A stretch of DNA of 29,418 nt from Actinomycetes bacterium. GTDB lineage: Bacteria > Actinomycetota > Acidimicrobiia > Acidimicrobiales > Microtrichaceae. The first letter of the stretch is position 1. Every line of letters starts with the position of its first letter. This document shows, one piece after another, positions 1 to 6,848 of this stretch. A model generated the notes under the pieces. That model did no database searches. It was not told where the DNA came from and was given only the letters and a program-made list of their open reading frames with translations. The stretch covers positions 1 through 29,418 of the forward strand of contig JAEWED010000072.1 of assembly GCA_023389745.1 (NCBI GenBank), in the 5' to 3' direction. The translations under genes and the position numbers were made by a program.

Positions 1-1
1 C

Positions 2-166
2 GCCGCACACCGCCGCCACGGCCTCGACATCGCCGCCGATGGCGCCGGATCACACTGGATGGGCGACCAGATCCACTGGGACTGCTTCGACGCCGCCTTC
101 GCCAACAGCCGACTCACCCACAACCCCAACGCCCCCGACCCCGGCGACCCGCCCAGCCCCAACTGA
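2..166 (+). CDS. C-terminal fragment of an unidentified protein
   Basis: The window opens inside a gene. Reading from base 2 gives 54 codons with strongly GC-biased third positions, ending in TGA at 164-166. The peptide contains HRRHGLDIAADG, then GDQIHWDCFDAAF, and finishes in a Pro/Asn/Asp-rich tail. The His-rich start and the W/D pattern are reminiscent of the C-terminal end of actinobacterial DUF222/HNH-endonuclease (13E12-type) proteins, but the diagnostic HNH residues lie outside the window, so this family call is only a guess. It is on the same strand as the next gene, 156 bp away, and is probably a separate transcription unit. Confidence 0.4.
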   Translation, partial: AAHRRHGLDIAADGAGSHWMGDQIHWDCFDAAFANSRLTHNPNAPDPGDPPSPN

Positions 167-221
167 GCCCGCCAGACCGAGACGGCGGAGCACGGCCGGA
201 TGGACGCCCTGAACGAACCGA

Positions 222-272
222 GCCCGAACTGACCGCGCCGACCGCTGGCGGGGACCGCCCGATGGTTCGGGC
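222..272 (+). terminator. weak inverted repeat, possible terminator
   Basis: GCCCGAAC (222-229) is complementary to GTTCGGGC (265-272), and a smaller GGCGG/CCGCC hairpin (247-259) sits between them. The structure follows the stop of the upstream fragment but has no T-tract and a long loop, so intrinsic termination is only a possibility. Confidence 0.25.
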
Positions 273-308
273 CCCCAAGACTCGAGGCATCGGCGGAGGC
301 TCCCGCCA

Positions 309-314
309 TAGCAT
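309..314 (+). promoter_or_regulatory. putative -10 box of a leaderless promoter
   Basis: TAGCAT (TANNNT type) lies 8 nt upstream of the ATG at 323, and no Shine-Dalgarno sequence is seen close to that ATG. This spacing is what leaderless actinobacterial transcripts show. No convincing -35 element is visible. Confidence 0.4.
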
Positions 315-322
315 CCTCGGCC

Positions 323-739
323 ATGTCACGACTTGCTGATCAGCTGGCCGGCCTGCCGCTCTTCTCGGCGTGTTCGAAGCGCGACCTGCAGCGCCTCGCC
401 AAGGCGACCGACGAGATCCGGGTGCCGGCCGGGACGGAGCTGACGCGGCAGGGCGACGTCGGCCGAGAGGCCTTCATCATCGTGAGCGGCACCGCCTCGG
501 TGACCAAGGACGGTGTCGTCGAGGCGGAGCTCGGCCCCGGGGCCCACCTGGGCGAGCTGGCCCTGCTCGACGGCGGACCCCGCTCCGCAACGGTGACCGC
601 GACGTCGGACATGCTCCTGCTGGTGCTGTCCAAGCCGGCGTTCAACGCAGTGCTGGACGAGATCCCCACGCTTGCGCACAAGCTGCTGGTCTCGCTCGCG
701 CGACGGCTGCGGGAATCCGAGCAATCGCTCAGTCACTAG
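323..739 (+). CDS. cyclic nucleotide-binding domain protein
   Basis: A 138-residue protein made almost entirely of one Crp/PKA-type cyclic nucleotide-binding domain. The beta-barrel start is seen in the LPLFSACSKRDLQRLA segment, followed by a hydrophobic core (FIIVSGTASV). The phosphate-binding cassette is GELALLDGGPRSATVTA, with the conserved Glu and Arg that contact the cyclic phosphate and sugar. There is no helix-turn-helix after the domain, so it is not a Crp-type transcription factor. A short C-terminal helix could pair with a partner. The stop is 25 bp before the start of the Fe-S membrane oxidoreductase, so it may sense a nucleotide and modulate that complex (inference). It could be a pure structural CNB fold; ligand binding is not shown. 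Confidence 0.85.
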   Translation: MSRLADQLAGLPLFSACSKRDLQRLAKATDEIRVPAGTELTRQGDVGREAFIIVSGTASVTKDGVVEAELGPGAHLGELALLDGGPRSATVTATSDMLLLVLSKPAFNAVLDEIPTLAHKLLVSLARRLRESEQSLSH

Positions 740-764
740 TCGGTCCGGTAGATTCCGGGCTGAT

Positions 765-3020
765 ATGAGCGCCACAGACACGACCCACGCTGCGGACGAC
801 ACCGAAGAGGTCCCCGGACCCAAGCGACTGCGCCCGTTCCAGATCTCGATCCTCATCGGCCTCGGCTTCGGCGTGGTCACGGCGATCTCGGGTGTCACCG
901 CGACGGTCTTCGCCTTCCACGACGACTCGCCGATCCAGCGCGAGGTGTTCGAGTTCATCCCCGGCCCGGTGAAGCTCGCCTTCTACACGATCCTGCCGGT
1001 GATGTTCATCTACGGCGGCGTCATGTTCGCCAACCGGGTCCGCAACTGGCAGCGCGGCGGTCCCGACAAGCGCGACATCTCCCCGAAGAACGCCAAGGCC
1101 CGCATGGCGAAGCTCCGCGCCGGCCTCTACATGCAGACGCTGCTGCGCGATCCCGCCGCCGGGATCATGCACTCGATGATCTACTTCGGCTTCATCGGTC
1201 TCGCCGCGGTCACCACCGTGCTCGAGATCAACCACCAGGTGCCGGAGTCGATGAAGTTCCTGCACGGCACCATCTACGAGGCGTACGCCTTCTTCGGCGA
1301 CCTCGCCGGCGCCGTGTTCCTCACCGGTGTGATCTGGGCCATCGTGCGTCGCTACGTGCAGCGGCCCTACCGCATCCGCATCAAGTCGAAGCCCGAGCAC
1401 ATCATCATCCTCGGCGTCCTCTTCGCCATCGGCGTGACCGGCTTCGGGGCCGAGATGTTCCGCATCGCCGCCCAGGGCCGGCCGTCGTTCGAGAAGTGGT
1501 CGTTCATCGGCTACCCGCTGTCGGGTCTGGTCGAGAACGTCGACTCGATCACCGGCTGGTACCAGGCCATGTGGATCGCCCACATCTTCACCTTCGTGGC
1601 GTTCCTGATCATCCTGCCGACCACGATGCTGCGCCACATCTTCACCTCGCCGCTCAACATGTACCTCTCCGAGAAGGACCGGCCGAAGGGCGCGATGAAG
1701 CCCATGCCGAACCTGATGGAGACCGAGCTCGAGAGCTTCGGCGCCTCGGTCGTCGAGGACTTCACCTGGAAGCAGCTGCTCGACACCGACGCCTGCACGA
1801 TGTGCGGCCGCTGCACCTCGGTCTGCCCGGCGCACGCCACCGGCAAGCCGCTCGACCCGCGCGAGATCGTCCTCAAGACCGGTGAGGTCATGGACGCCAC
1901 CGGTTCGCCCGTCGTGTCGCCCCCCATCGGCGTCGACTCCGAGATCGTCATCTCGGCGCCCTCGCTCTTCGAGCGCATCACCCCCGAAGAGGTCTGGGCC
2001 TGCACGTCGTGCAAGGCGTGTGACGAGAACTGCCCGGTCAACATCGAGATCCTCGACAAGATCCTCGACATGCGCCGGTACCTGACCCTGATGGAGTCGG
2101 ACTTCCCCACCGAGCTGGGCAACGCCTTCCGCGGCATGGAGAACTCCGGCAACCCGTGGGGCATGAGCCAGGGCGAGCGTGCCGACTGGACCAAGGGTCT
2201 CGACGGCATCGAGATCATCGACGGCGGCGACCCCTTCGAGGCCGAATACCTCTACTGGGTCGGCTGCGCCGGCTCGTTCGACGACAAGAACAAGAAGGTC
2301 ACGCAGTCCATGGCGAAGCTGCTGCAGCGCGCCGGCGTGAGCTTCGCGATCCTCGGCCCGGCCGAGAACTGCACGGGCGATCCCGCCCGCCGTTCGGGCA
2401 ACGAGTACATCTTCCAGATGCTCGCCATGCAGAACATCGAGACGCTCGACACCATGGGCGTGAAGAAGATCATCACGCAGTGCCCCCACTGCTTCAACAC
2501 GCTCGACAACGAGTACCCGCAGCTGGGTGGCAACTACGAGGTGCTGCACCACACGCAGTTCCTCGAGGAGCTCATCGACACCGGCCAGCTCGACATGTCG
2601 GGCGCCAAGCTCGAAGAGCGCATGGTGTACCACGACTCCTGCTACCTCGGTCGCCACAACGACATCTACATGGCACCGCGCAACGTCATCGGCAGCCTGA
2701 AGGGCGTCGAGATCGTCGAGGCCGGACGCAACGGCACCAAGGGCATGTGCTGCGGCGCCGGCGGCGCCCGCATGTTCATGGAGGAGAACATCGGCAAGCA
2801 GGTCAACGTGGAGCGCTCCGAGGAGCTCGTCGCCACCGGTGCCACCCGCATCGCGACCGCCTGCCCGTTCTGCTACGTGATGATCGACGACGGCGTGAAG
2901 GCGCAGGGCCTCGAGGACGACGCGGTCAAGGTCGGCGACCTCTCGATGCACGTGCTCGAGGCGCTCGAGAACGCCGAGACGCCGGCCACGGCCTCGGTGC
3001 AGTTCGACAACGAGCGGTGA
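765..3020 (+). CDS. membrane Fe-S oxidoreductase (NarI-like + 2x[4Fe-4S] + CCG domains)
   Basis: A 751-residue protein of the heterodisulfide reductase/DsrMK-like type. The N-terminal third is a membrane cytochrome-like domain with several helices (roughly residues 25-300) and candidate haem-ligand histidines near 136, 167 and 273. Next come two ferredoxin motifs, CTMCGRCTSVCP (Cys 344-354) and CTSCKACDENCP (Cys 413-423). The C-terminal part carries CCG (cysteine-rich) modules: a GC motif near 501, SCYLGRHN near 626 and MCCGAGGARMF near 662. The family moves electrons between the quinone pool and a cytoplasmic partner; the partner here is unknown (an ETF or a thiol/disulfide are both possible). 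I chose ATG 765 because the frame upstream overlaps the CNB gene and codes for an implausible peptide. A TAGATT box at 749-754 may drive it with almost no leader. Confidence 0.88.
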   Translation: MSATDTTHAADDTEEVPGPKRLRPFQISILIGLGFGVVTAISGVTATVFAFHDDSPIQREVFEFIPGPVKLAFYTILPVMFIYGGVMFANRVRNWQRGGPDKRDISPKNAKARMAKLRAGLYMQTLLRDPAAGIMHSMIYFGFIGLAAVTTVLEINHQVPESMKFLHGTIYEAYAFFGDLAGAVFLTGVIWAIVRRYVQRPYRIRIKSKPEHIIILGVLFAIGVTGFGAEMFRIAAQGRPSFEKWSFIGYPLSGLVENVDSITGWYQAMWIAHIFTFVAFLIILPTTMLRHIFTSPLNMYLSEKDRPKGAMKPMPNLMETELESFGASVVEDFTWKQLLDTDACTMCGRCTSVCPAHATGKPLDPREIVLKTGEVMDATGSPVVSPPIGVDSEIVISAPSLFERITPEEVWACTSCKACDENCPVNIEILDKILDMRRYLTLMESDFPTELGNAFRGMENSGNPWGMSQGERADWTKGLDGIEIIDGGDPFEAEYLYWVGCAGSFDDKNKKVTQSMAKLLQRAGVSFAILGPAENCTGDPARRSGNEYIFQMLAMQNIETLDTMGVKKIITQCPHCFNTLDNEYPQLGGNYEVLHHTQFLEELIDTGQLDMSGAKLEERMVYHDSCYLGRHNDIYMAPRNVIGSLKGVEIVEAGRNGTKGMCCGAGGARMFMEENIGKQVNVERSEELVATGATRIATACPFCYVMIDDGVKAQGLEDDAVKVGDLSMHVLEALENAETPATASVQFDNER

Positions 3021-3027
3021 CGACGCG

Positions 3028-3492
3028 GTGAACGCCGCCCCTCCCTCCGGGGCGCGTGTGCTCATCGCCGAGGACCATCGGAACACCGCGGCGCTGCTCA
3101 GCAGGCTGCTGTCGGTCGCGGGTTTCCACCCGGCCTCCGCGTCGGAGCCCTCGGTGATCACCGACGTCGTCCTGCACGAGGACGTCGCGGTCGTGCTCGC
3201 CTCGTACTCCGGTCGCGGCATCGCGGCGACGACCGACCTGGTCGGAGCGCTGCGAAGCCGGCCCGAGCCCGAGCTGTCCGAGGTCGGCGTCGTGGCGCTC
3301 GTCGACGACGAAGCCGACGCACGATTCGGACTCGCCGCCGCGGCCGACGCGGTGCTGGTCCGCCCGGTCGACGTGACTGCGCTTGCCGACGCGCTCACCG
3401 ACGTCGCCGCGACCCACGCATCGATGCGGGCCGCTCGCCGAGCGGCCGGCGAGACGATCGATCGAGCCGCCGGAGCGACGACGCGACCGTGA
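3028..3492 (+). CDS. degenerate response-regulator receiver-like protein
   Basis: A 154-residue protein starting with GTG 7 bp after the oxidoreductase stop. Its first 120 residues follow the receiver (CheY-like) pattern: beta-1 with an acidic pair (VLIAEDHRNTAALLSRLL), a central strand (VAVVLASYS), and a late strand ending VLVRPVDVTALADAL. The position normally held by the phospho-acceptor Asp reads Ala/Ser, and the usual Lys before the conserved Pro is Arg. It therefore probably cannot be phosphorylated in the usual way and would act as a pseudo-receiver. There is no output domain; the tail is Ala/Arg-rich. Its stop overlaps the GTG of the next gene (GTGA), which implies co-translation. The fold call is by pattern only. 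Confidence 0.6.
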   Translation: MNAAPPSGARVLIAEDHRNTAALLSRLLSVAGFHPASASEPSVITDVVLHEDVAVVLASYSGRGIAATTDLVGALRSRPEPELSEVGVVALVDDEADARFGLAAAADAVLVRPVDVTALADALTDVAATHASMRAARRAAGETIDRAAGATTRP

Positions 3493-3899
3493 CGCACCGC
3501 GGCACCGTGAGCGACCGCCTGGTCGGTTGGACCTTCGTCGGTGTCACCGTGTGCCTCTCGGCCGCCATGATCGTCCGGGCGTCACTCGGCCATTCCGAGG
3601 GCTGGTGGGAGTGGCCGATCGTCGCCGCGTTCGCCGCGCTGTTCCTGTTCATCGGACTCGCGCTGCTCATGGACGATCCGCCGCGCTGGTTGTTGCTGCT
3701 GGTGGTCGCCTACTACGGCCTCGGCATGGCAGCGTTCGGGGTGGTCGCGCTCGTCGCGCCCGACTCGGTGCTCGTCACCGTCGGGCGAGGGCCGCGCACG
3801 CCGGGTGCGGCTCAGATCATGGGAGCGATCTTCCTCGCCAGTGGGGTGCTGTCGGCCGCCGCCGCGTGGCTGATGTTCGGTCGTCGACCGAACCGGTGA
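3489..3899 (+). CDS. small four-helix membrane protein, unknown function
   Basis: A 136-residue hydrophobic protein starting with a GTG that overlaps the preceding stop by 4 nt. Four membrane segments are apparent: about residues 10-30, 38-60, 66-90 and 100-130, with an Arg-rich C-terminus (GRRPNR) that would lie in the cytoplasm by the positive-inside rule. I do not recognise a family. It ends the plus-strand operon and its stop is separated from the stop of the convergent dcd gene by a single base, so there is no room for a terminator between the two genes. Confidence 0.7.
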   Translation: MTHRGTVSDRLVGWTFVGVTVCLSAAMIVRASLGHSEGWWEWPIVAAFAALFLFIGLALLMDDPPRWLLLLVVAYYGLGMAAFGVVALVAPDSVLVTVGRGPRTPGAAQIMGAIFLASGVLSAAAAWLMFGRRPNR

Positions 3900-3900
3900 A

Positions 3901-4473
3901 TCAGACCTCGAAGTTCTTCCAGTACTGGCTGGCGGTCGGGCCGACCTGGCCCCGGTACTTCGAGCCGAGCTCGCCGCTGCCGTAAGGGACCTCGGCGGGA
4001 GCGTCCATGCGCAGGAACGAGATCTGGCCGATCTTCATGCCCGGGTACAGCGTCATCGGCAGCGTTGCGACGTTCGAGAACTCGAGGGTCAGGTAGCCCG
4101 AGAACCCGGCGTCGACGAACCCGGCGGTGGTGTGGATCAGCAGGCCGAGCCGGCCGAGCGAGCTCTTCCCCTCGATGCGGCCGACCAGATCGTCGGGCAG
4201 CGTCACCCGCTCGGCGGTCGAGCCGAGCACGAACTCGCCGGGGTGCAGGATGAACGCACCGTCGGAGGCGGGGTCGACCTCGACCAGCTCGGTCAGGTCG
4301 GTCAGGTCCTGCTTCACGTCGATGACCGCGCGGGTGTGGCTGCGGAACACCAGGAAGCGGTGGTCGAGCCGCACGTCGATCGAGCTCGGCTGGATCATCG
4401 ACGGGTCGTAGGGCTCGATGCCGATGCGACCGGCCTCGATCTCGGCGCGGATGGTCCGGTCGGAGAGAATCAC
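3901..4473 (-). CDS. dcd: dCTP deaminase, probably the dUMP-forming type
   Basis: A 190-residue protein that deaminates dCTP for thymidylate synthesis. Seen: the start ILSDRTIRAEI, the substrate-binding stretch QPSSIDVRLD, the LHPGEFVLGST block, EGKSSLGRLGLL, then TTAGFVDAGFSGYLTLE with the catalytic Glu, and PGMKIGQISF near the end. Length and motif spacing match the Mycobacterium tuberculosis enzyme, which is bifunctional (deaminase plus dUTPase activity); bifunctionality here is inferred from that similarity. The start is GTG at 4473: the frame continues 27 codons further to an ATG, but that extension has no family similarity. TAGGTT lies 7 nt before this GTG, and no good Shine-Dalgarno sequence is present, so the mRNA is probably leaderless. 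Confidence 0.93.
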   Translation of the reverse strand: MILSDRTIRAEIEAGRIGIEPYDPSMIQPSSIDVRLDHRFLVFRSHTRAVIDVKQDLTDLTELVEVDPASDGAFILHPGEFVLGSTAERVTLPDDLVGRIEGKSSLGRLGLLIHTTAGFVDAGFSGYLTLEFSNVATLPMTLYPGMKIGQISFLRMDAPAEVPYGSGELGSKYRGQVGPTASQYWKNFEV

Positions 4474-4480
4474 GCCCCGG

Positions 4481-4486
4481 AACCTA
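4481..4486 (-). promoter_or_regulatory. putative -10 box of dcd (leaderless)
   Basis: On the minus strand TAGGTT is followed by 7 nt and then the GTG start of dcd. This places the transcription start at or next to the start codon. No clear -35 box is visible. Confidence 0.45.
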
Positions 4487-4564
4487 GTGGTTCGACACCT
4501 GCGCTCCGGCACGTCCACGCCGTCCGATGACCGGAACGAGTACCGGCTGGTCACCCGTCGCGGC

Positions 4565-4570
4565 TACAGT
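4565..4570 (+). promoter_or_regulatory. putative -10 box for tRNA-Gly
   Basis: TACAGT (TANNNT type) ends 11 nt before the first base of the tRNA, a sensible distance for a short 5' leader. No matching -35 element is seen. Confidence 0.35.
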
Positions 4571-4581
4571 CGGCGCCGTTC

Positions 4582-4655
4582 GCGGGTGTAGTTCAATGGT
4601 AGAACATCAGCTTCCCAAGCTGAATACGCGAGTTCGATTCTCGTCACCCGCTCCA
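4582..4655 (+). tRNA. tRNA-Gly (anticodon CCC)
   Basis: A complete 74-nt cloverleaf with encoded CCA. The acceptor stem is GCGGGTG pairing with CACCCGC. The anticodon stem TCAGC/GCTGA encloses the 7-nt loop TTCCCAA, giving anticodon CCC at 4614-4616. The T-arm is GCGAG-TTCGATT-CTCGT with one G-T pair, and the D-loop contains the TGGT of the GG motif. It reads GGG glycine codons. The gene stands alone between dcd and a SPOUT methyltransferase. Confidence 0.97.
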
Positions 4656-4736
4656 CACGGTCCCAAGCGAGCACCGGTCGAGGAGCCGCCACCGCGCGGT
4701 TTCGCTGCGACCAGGCGGCGATGCGAGGCTCAGGGC

Positions 4737-5549
4737 ATGCCCCTCGTGATGGTGGACGACCTCGACGACGCCCGACTGTCCGACTATCGGCACCTCCGGG
4801 AGCCGAACGTGAGGGCACGGGTCGAGCGCAACGCCGGCATCTTCACCGTCGAAGGTTGGCTGTCGCTGGAGGCACTCGCCGAGTCGCCGTATCCCGTGCG
4901 ATCCGCCCTCGTCGCCACGCAGCACGCGGTACGCGCCCAGTCGATCCTCGACACCGACGTGCCGATCTACGCCATCCCCGAGTCGGCGCTCGAGCAGGTG
5001 ACCGGCATCCACTTCCACCGCGGGATCGTCGGGGTCGCCGAACGCCCCGTGGCCTTGACGCCTGAGATGGTCCTCGACGGCGCCTGCCGAGTGCTCGTGC
5101 TCGAAGGCGTGAACGACTACGAGAACCTCGGCTCGCTCTTCCGGAACGCGTCGGCGTTCGGCGTGGACGCGGTGCTCCTCGACCCGACGACGGCCGATCC
5201 GCTCTACCGGCGGTCGACCCGGGTGTCGCTCGGCCACGTGCTGCGAGTGCCGTTCGCTCGCGTCGGTCCCGACGCGTGGCCGACGATCCTCGGCGACCTC
5301 GGCCGCGACGGCATGACGACGCTCGCGCTCACCCCCGCAGCCGACTCGACGCCGCTCGGATCGGTCCTCGAGCGGTTGCCCGACAAGGTCGCGGTGCTCG
5401 TGGGCGCGGAGGGGCCGGGGCTGAGCGACGACGCGATGGCGGCGGCCGACCACCGGGTCCGCATCCCGATGACCCCTGGGACCGACTCGATCAACGTCGC
5501 CACGGCAGCAGCCATCGCCCTCGCCGCGCTCTACCAACCGCACGGCTGA
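4737..5549 (+). CDS. TrmH/SpoU-family RNA 2'-O-methyltransferase
   Basis: A 270-residue SPOUT-class enzyme that methylates a ribose in rRNA or tRNA using S-adenosylmethionine. The N-terminal part (about residues 1-110) is the substrate-binding domain of the family, including GIHFHRGIVGVAERP. The catalytic knot has motif 1 (NLGSLFRNASAFGVDAVLL, with the conserved Asn and Arg), motif 2 (VLVGAEGPGLSDDAM) and motif 3 (RIPMTPGTDSINVATAAAI). ATG 4737 is chosen because it has GAGG upstream at suitable spacing; the frame stays open upstream only because it reads through the tRNA gene. The precise RNA target cannot be told from sequence. The stop codon lies inside a short tandem duplication. Confidence 0.92.
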   Translation: MPLVMVDDLDDARLSDYRHLREPNVRARVERNAGIFTVEGWLSLEALAESPYPVRSALVATQHAVRAQSILDTDVPIYAIPESALEQVTGIHFHRGIVGVAERPVALTPEMVLDGACRVLVLEGVNDYENLGSLFRNASAFGVDAVLLDPTTADPLYRRSTRVSLGHVLRVPFARVGPDAWPTILGDLGRDGMTTLALTPAADSTPLGSVLERLPDKVAVLVGAEGPGLSDDAMAAADHRVRIPMTPGTDSINVATAAAIALAALYQPHG

Positions 5550-5569
5550 GCGACCAACGGCACGGCTGA
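5533..5569 (+). repeat. short tandem duplication over the methyltransferase stop
   Basis: ACCAACCGCACGGCTGA (5533-5549) is repeated at 5553-5569 with one mismatch, period 20 nt. Both copies contain the final codons and TGA, so the second copy looks like a recent duplication of the gene end. Confidence 0.7.
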
Positions 5570-5610
5570 AAGAACCAGCGCCCGCACGTCACCGCCGAGG
5601 TCGGCCCGGG

Positions 5611-6819
5611 TCAGGACGAAGCGGTCGACGAGCACGCGGCCGCGGCCGAAGAGCAGGCCGCCACGGGCTCGGTCGACAGGAGCGTGCGGCGGTCGTCCGG
5701 GTGGGCGATGGACGTGATCGCCCCGGCCCGCTGCTCCCGGTCGAGCCCACGGAGATCGGCGATGCCGTGCTCGGTGACGATCACGTCGACGAGCGCGCCG
5801 TCGGTGGAGCGCTCGGGTGCCGTCAGCGACGACACGATGTTCGACGCCCCGTTCCGGTTCCGGGAGCGGAGCGTCACGATGCTCAGGCCCCCGGTGCTGA
5901 CGTGGCCGCGGCGTGTGAAGTCCGGATGGCCGCCCCGGCCCGACACCACCCGGCCGTCCACCCGTTCCGTGTTCACGTTGCCGGCCAGATCGACCGACAG
6001 GGCGGCGTTCACCGCGACGAAGGGCAGCTCCGGTGAACCGCAGTGCGAGACCTCGGCAGGGACGAGCCACAGCTGCTGGGCCTCCACCGCTCGAGCGACC
6101 AGATGGTCCGGCGCGAAGACCATTGCGGTGTGCACGGGAACCGTCCACCCGGCGGCACCCCAGGCCGTCACCGACTCGAGCAGGTTCACGTCGGCCGTGC
6201 CGCACACGAAGCCGGCCACCCGATCCGGCGGGAGGTGACGCAGCAGAGCACTCGGCAGCGCGCCGATGCCGAGCTCGACCCAGGCGCCTCGGGGGATCAG
6301 ATCGGCCAGGGCGGCACCGATGCGTTCGACCTCGGGGCTCGGCGGGCGAGCGACGGCGTCGGCCCGAACCGATGAGAGCGGCTCGGGGGCGACGCCGACG
6401 ACGTCGATCTCATCGGTGCGGATCCGTGGTGCGCCGGGCACCACGGTCTGTCCGCGGGCCTCCACCGCCACGACCCGATCGACTCCCGCCGTCGCCACCG
6501 CGCCGGTGGTCCCCGACGTCCAGGGCAGCACCCATCCATCGGCGTCACGGACCGCCGCCACCACCAGCACGTCCACGGTTCCCGGCAGGGTCCGGGCCTG
6601 GTCGAGGTAGCTGGTCCGGCGGTAGGTCACCCCGGGTCCGATCGGCGGGCTCCAACGCCCGGGCATGAGGACCTCGCTCTCGTCGGGCCAGCTCAACTGG
6701 CCGAGCCGAGGATCGGCGGGCCAGAACGGCACGATCAGCCGTCCGGCGGACCGGACCACGGGCTGGACGGAGGCGCCGAGTGGAACCGACTCTCCTATCA
6801 TCACTGTGTGCGCGTTCAC
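5611..6819 (-). CDS. acetyl-CoA hydrolase/transferase family protein, shortened at the N-terminus
   Basis: About 402 residues, related to the acetyl-CoA hydrolase/4-hydroxybutyrate CoA-transferase family, which moves CoA between acyl groups. Recognisable blocks are the DADGWVLPW region, VELGIGALPSALLRHL in the middle, and the strongly conserved C-terminal domain (NAALSVDLAGNVNTERVDG, SGRGGHPDF, STGGLSIV, VTEHGIADLRG, IAHPDDR). Compared with relatives of about 430 or more residues, the N-terminal segment of roughly 40-50 residues (the usual AEEAV..I..GD.V region) is missing. The last 20 residues are a low-complexity Ala/Ser/Cys stretch that looks out of frame. GTG 6819 is chosen because GAAAGG lies 8 nt upstream; GTG 6828 is an alternative. 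It is divergent from the TetR-type regulator, which may control it. It could be a decayed gene. Confidence 0.75.
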   Translation of the reverse strand: MNAHTVMIGESVPLGASVQPVVRSAGRLIVPFWPADPRLGQLSWPDESEVLMPGRWSPPIGPGVTYRRTSYLDQARTLPGTVDVLVVAAVRDADGWVLPWTSGTTGAVATAGVDRVVAVEARGQTVVPGAPRIRTDEIDVVGVAPEPLSSVRADAVARPPSPEVERIGAALADLIPRGAWVELGIGALPSALLRHLPPDRVAGFVCGTADVNLLESVTAWGAAGWTVPVHTAMVFAPDHLVARAVEAQQLWLVPAEVSHCGSPELPFVAVNAALSVDLAGNVNTERVDGRVVSGRGGHPDFTRRGHVSTGGLSIVTLRSRNRNGASNIVSSLTAPERSTDGALVDVIVTEHGIADLRGLDREQRAGAITSIAHPDDRRTLLSTEPVAACSSAAAACSSTASS

Positions 6820-6848
6820 TGGGGACACCTTTCGGGTCGAGGGCGGAG

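Noticed and set aside
729..3497. A very long open frame on the minus strand opposite the Fe-S oxidoreductase
   Set aside because: It mirrors the codon structure of the plus-strand gene, has a biased Val/Glu/Leu/Asp/Arg composition and no family motifs; the plus strand has complete cofactor motifs.
4527..4736. An N-terminal extension of the TrmH-type methyltransferase
   Set aside because: The extra codons read straight through the tRNA-Gly gene and have no similarity to the family; ATG 4737 has a ribosome site.
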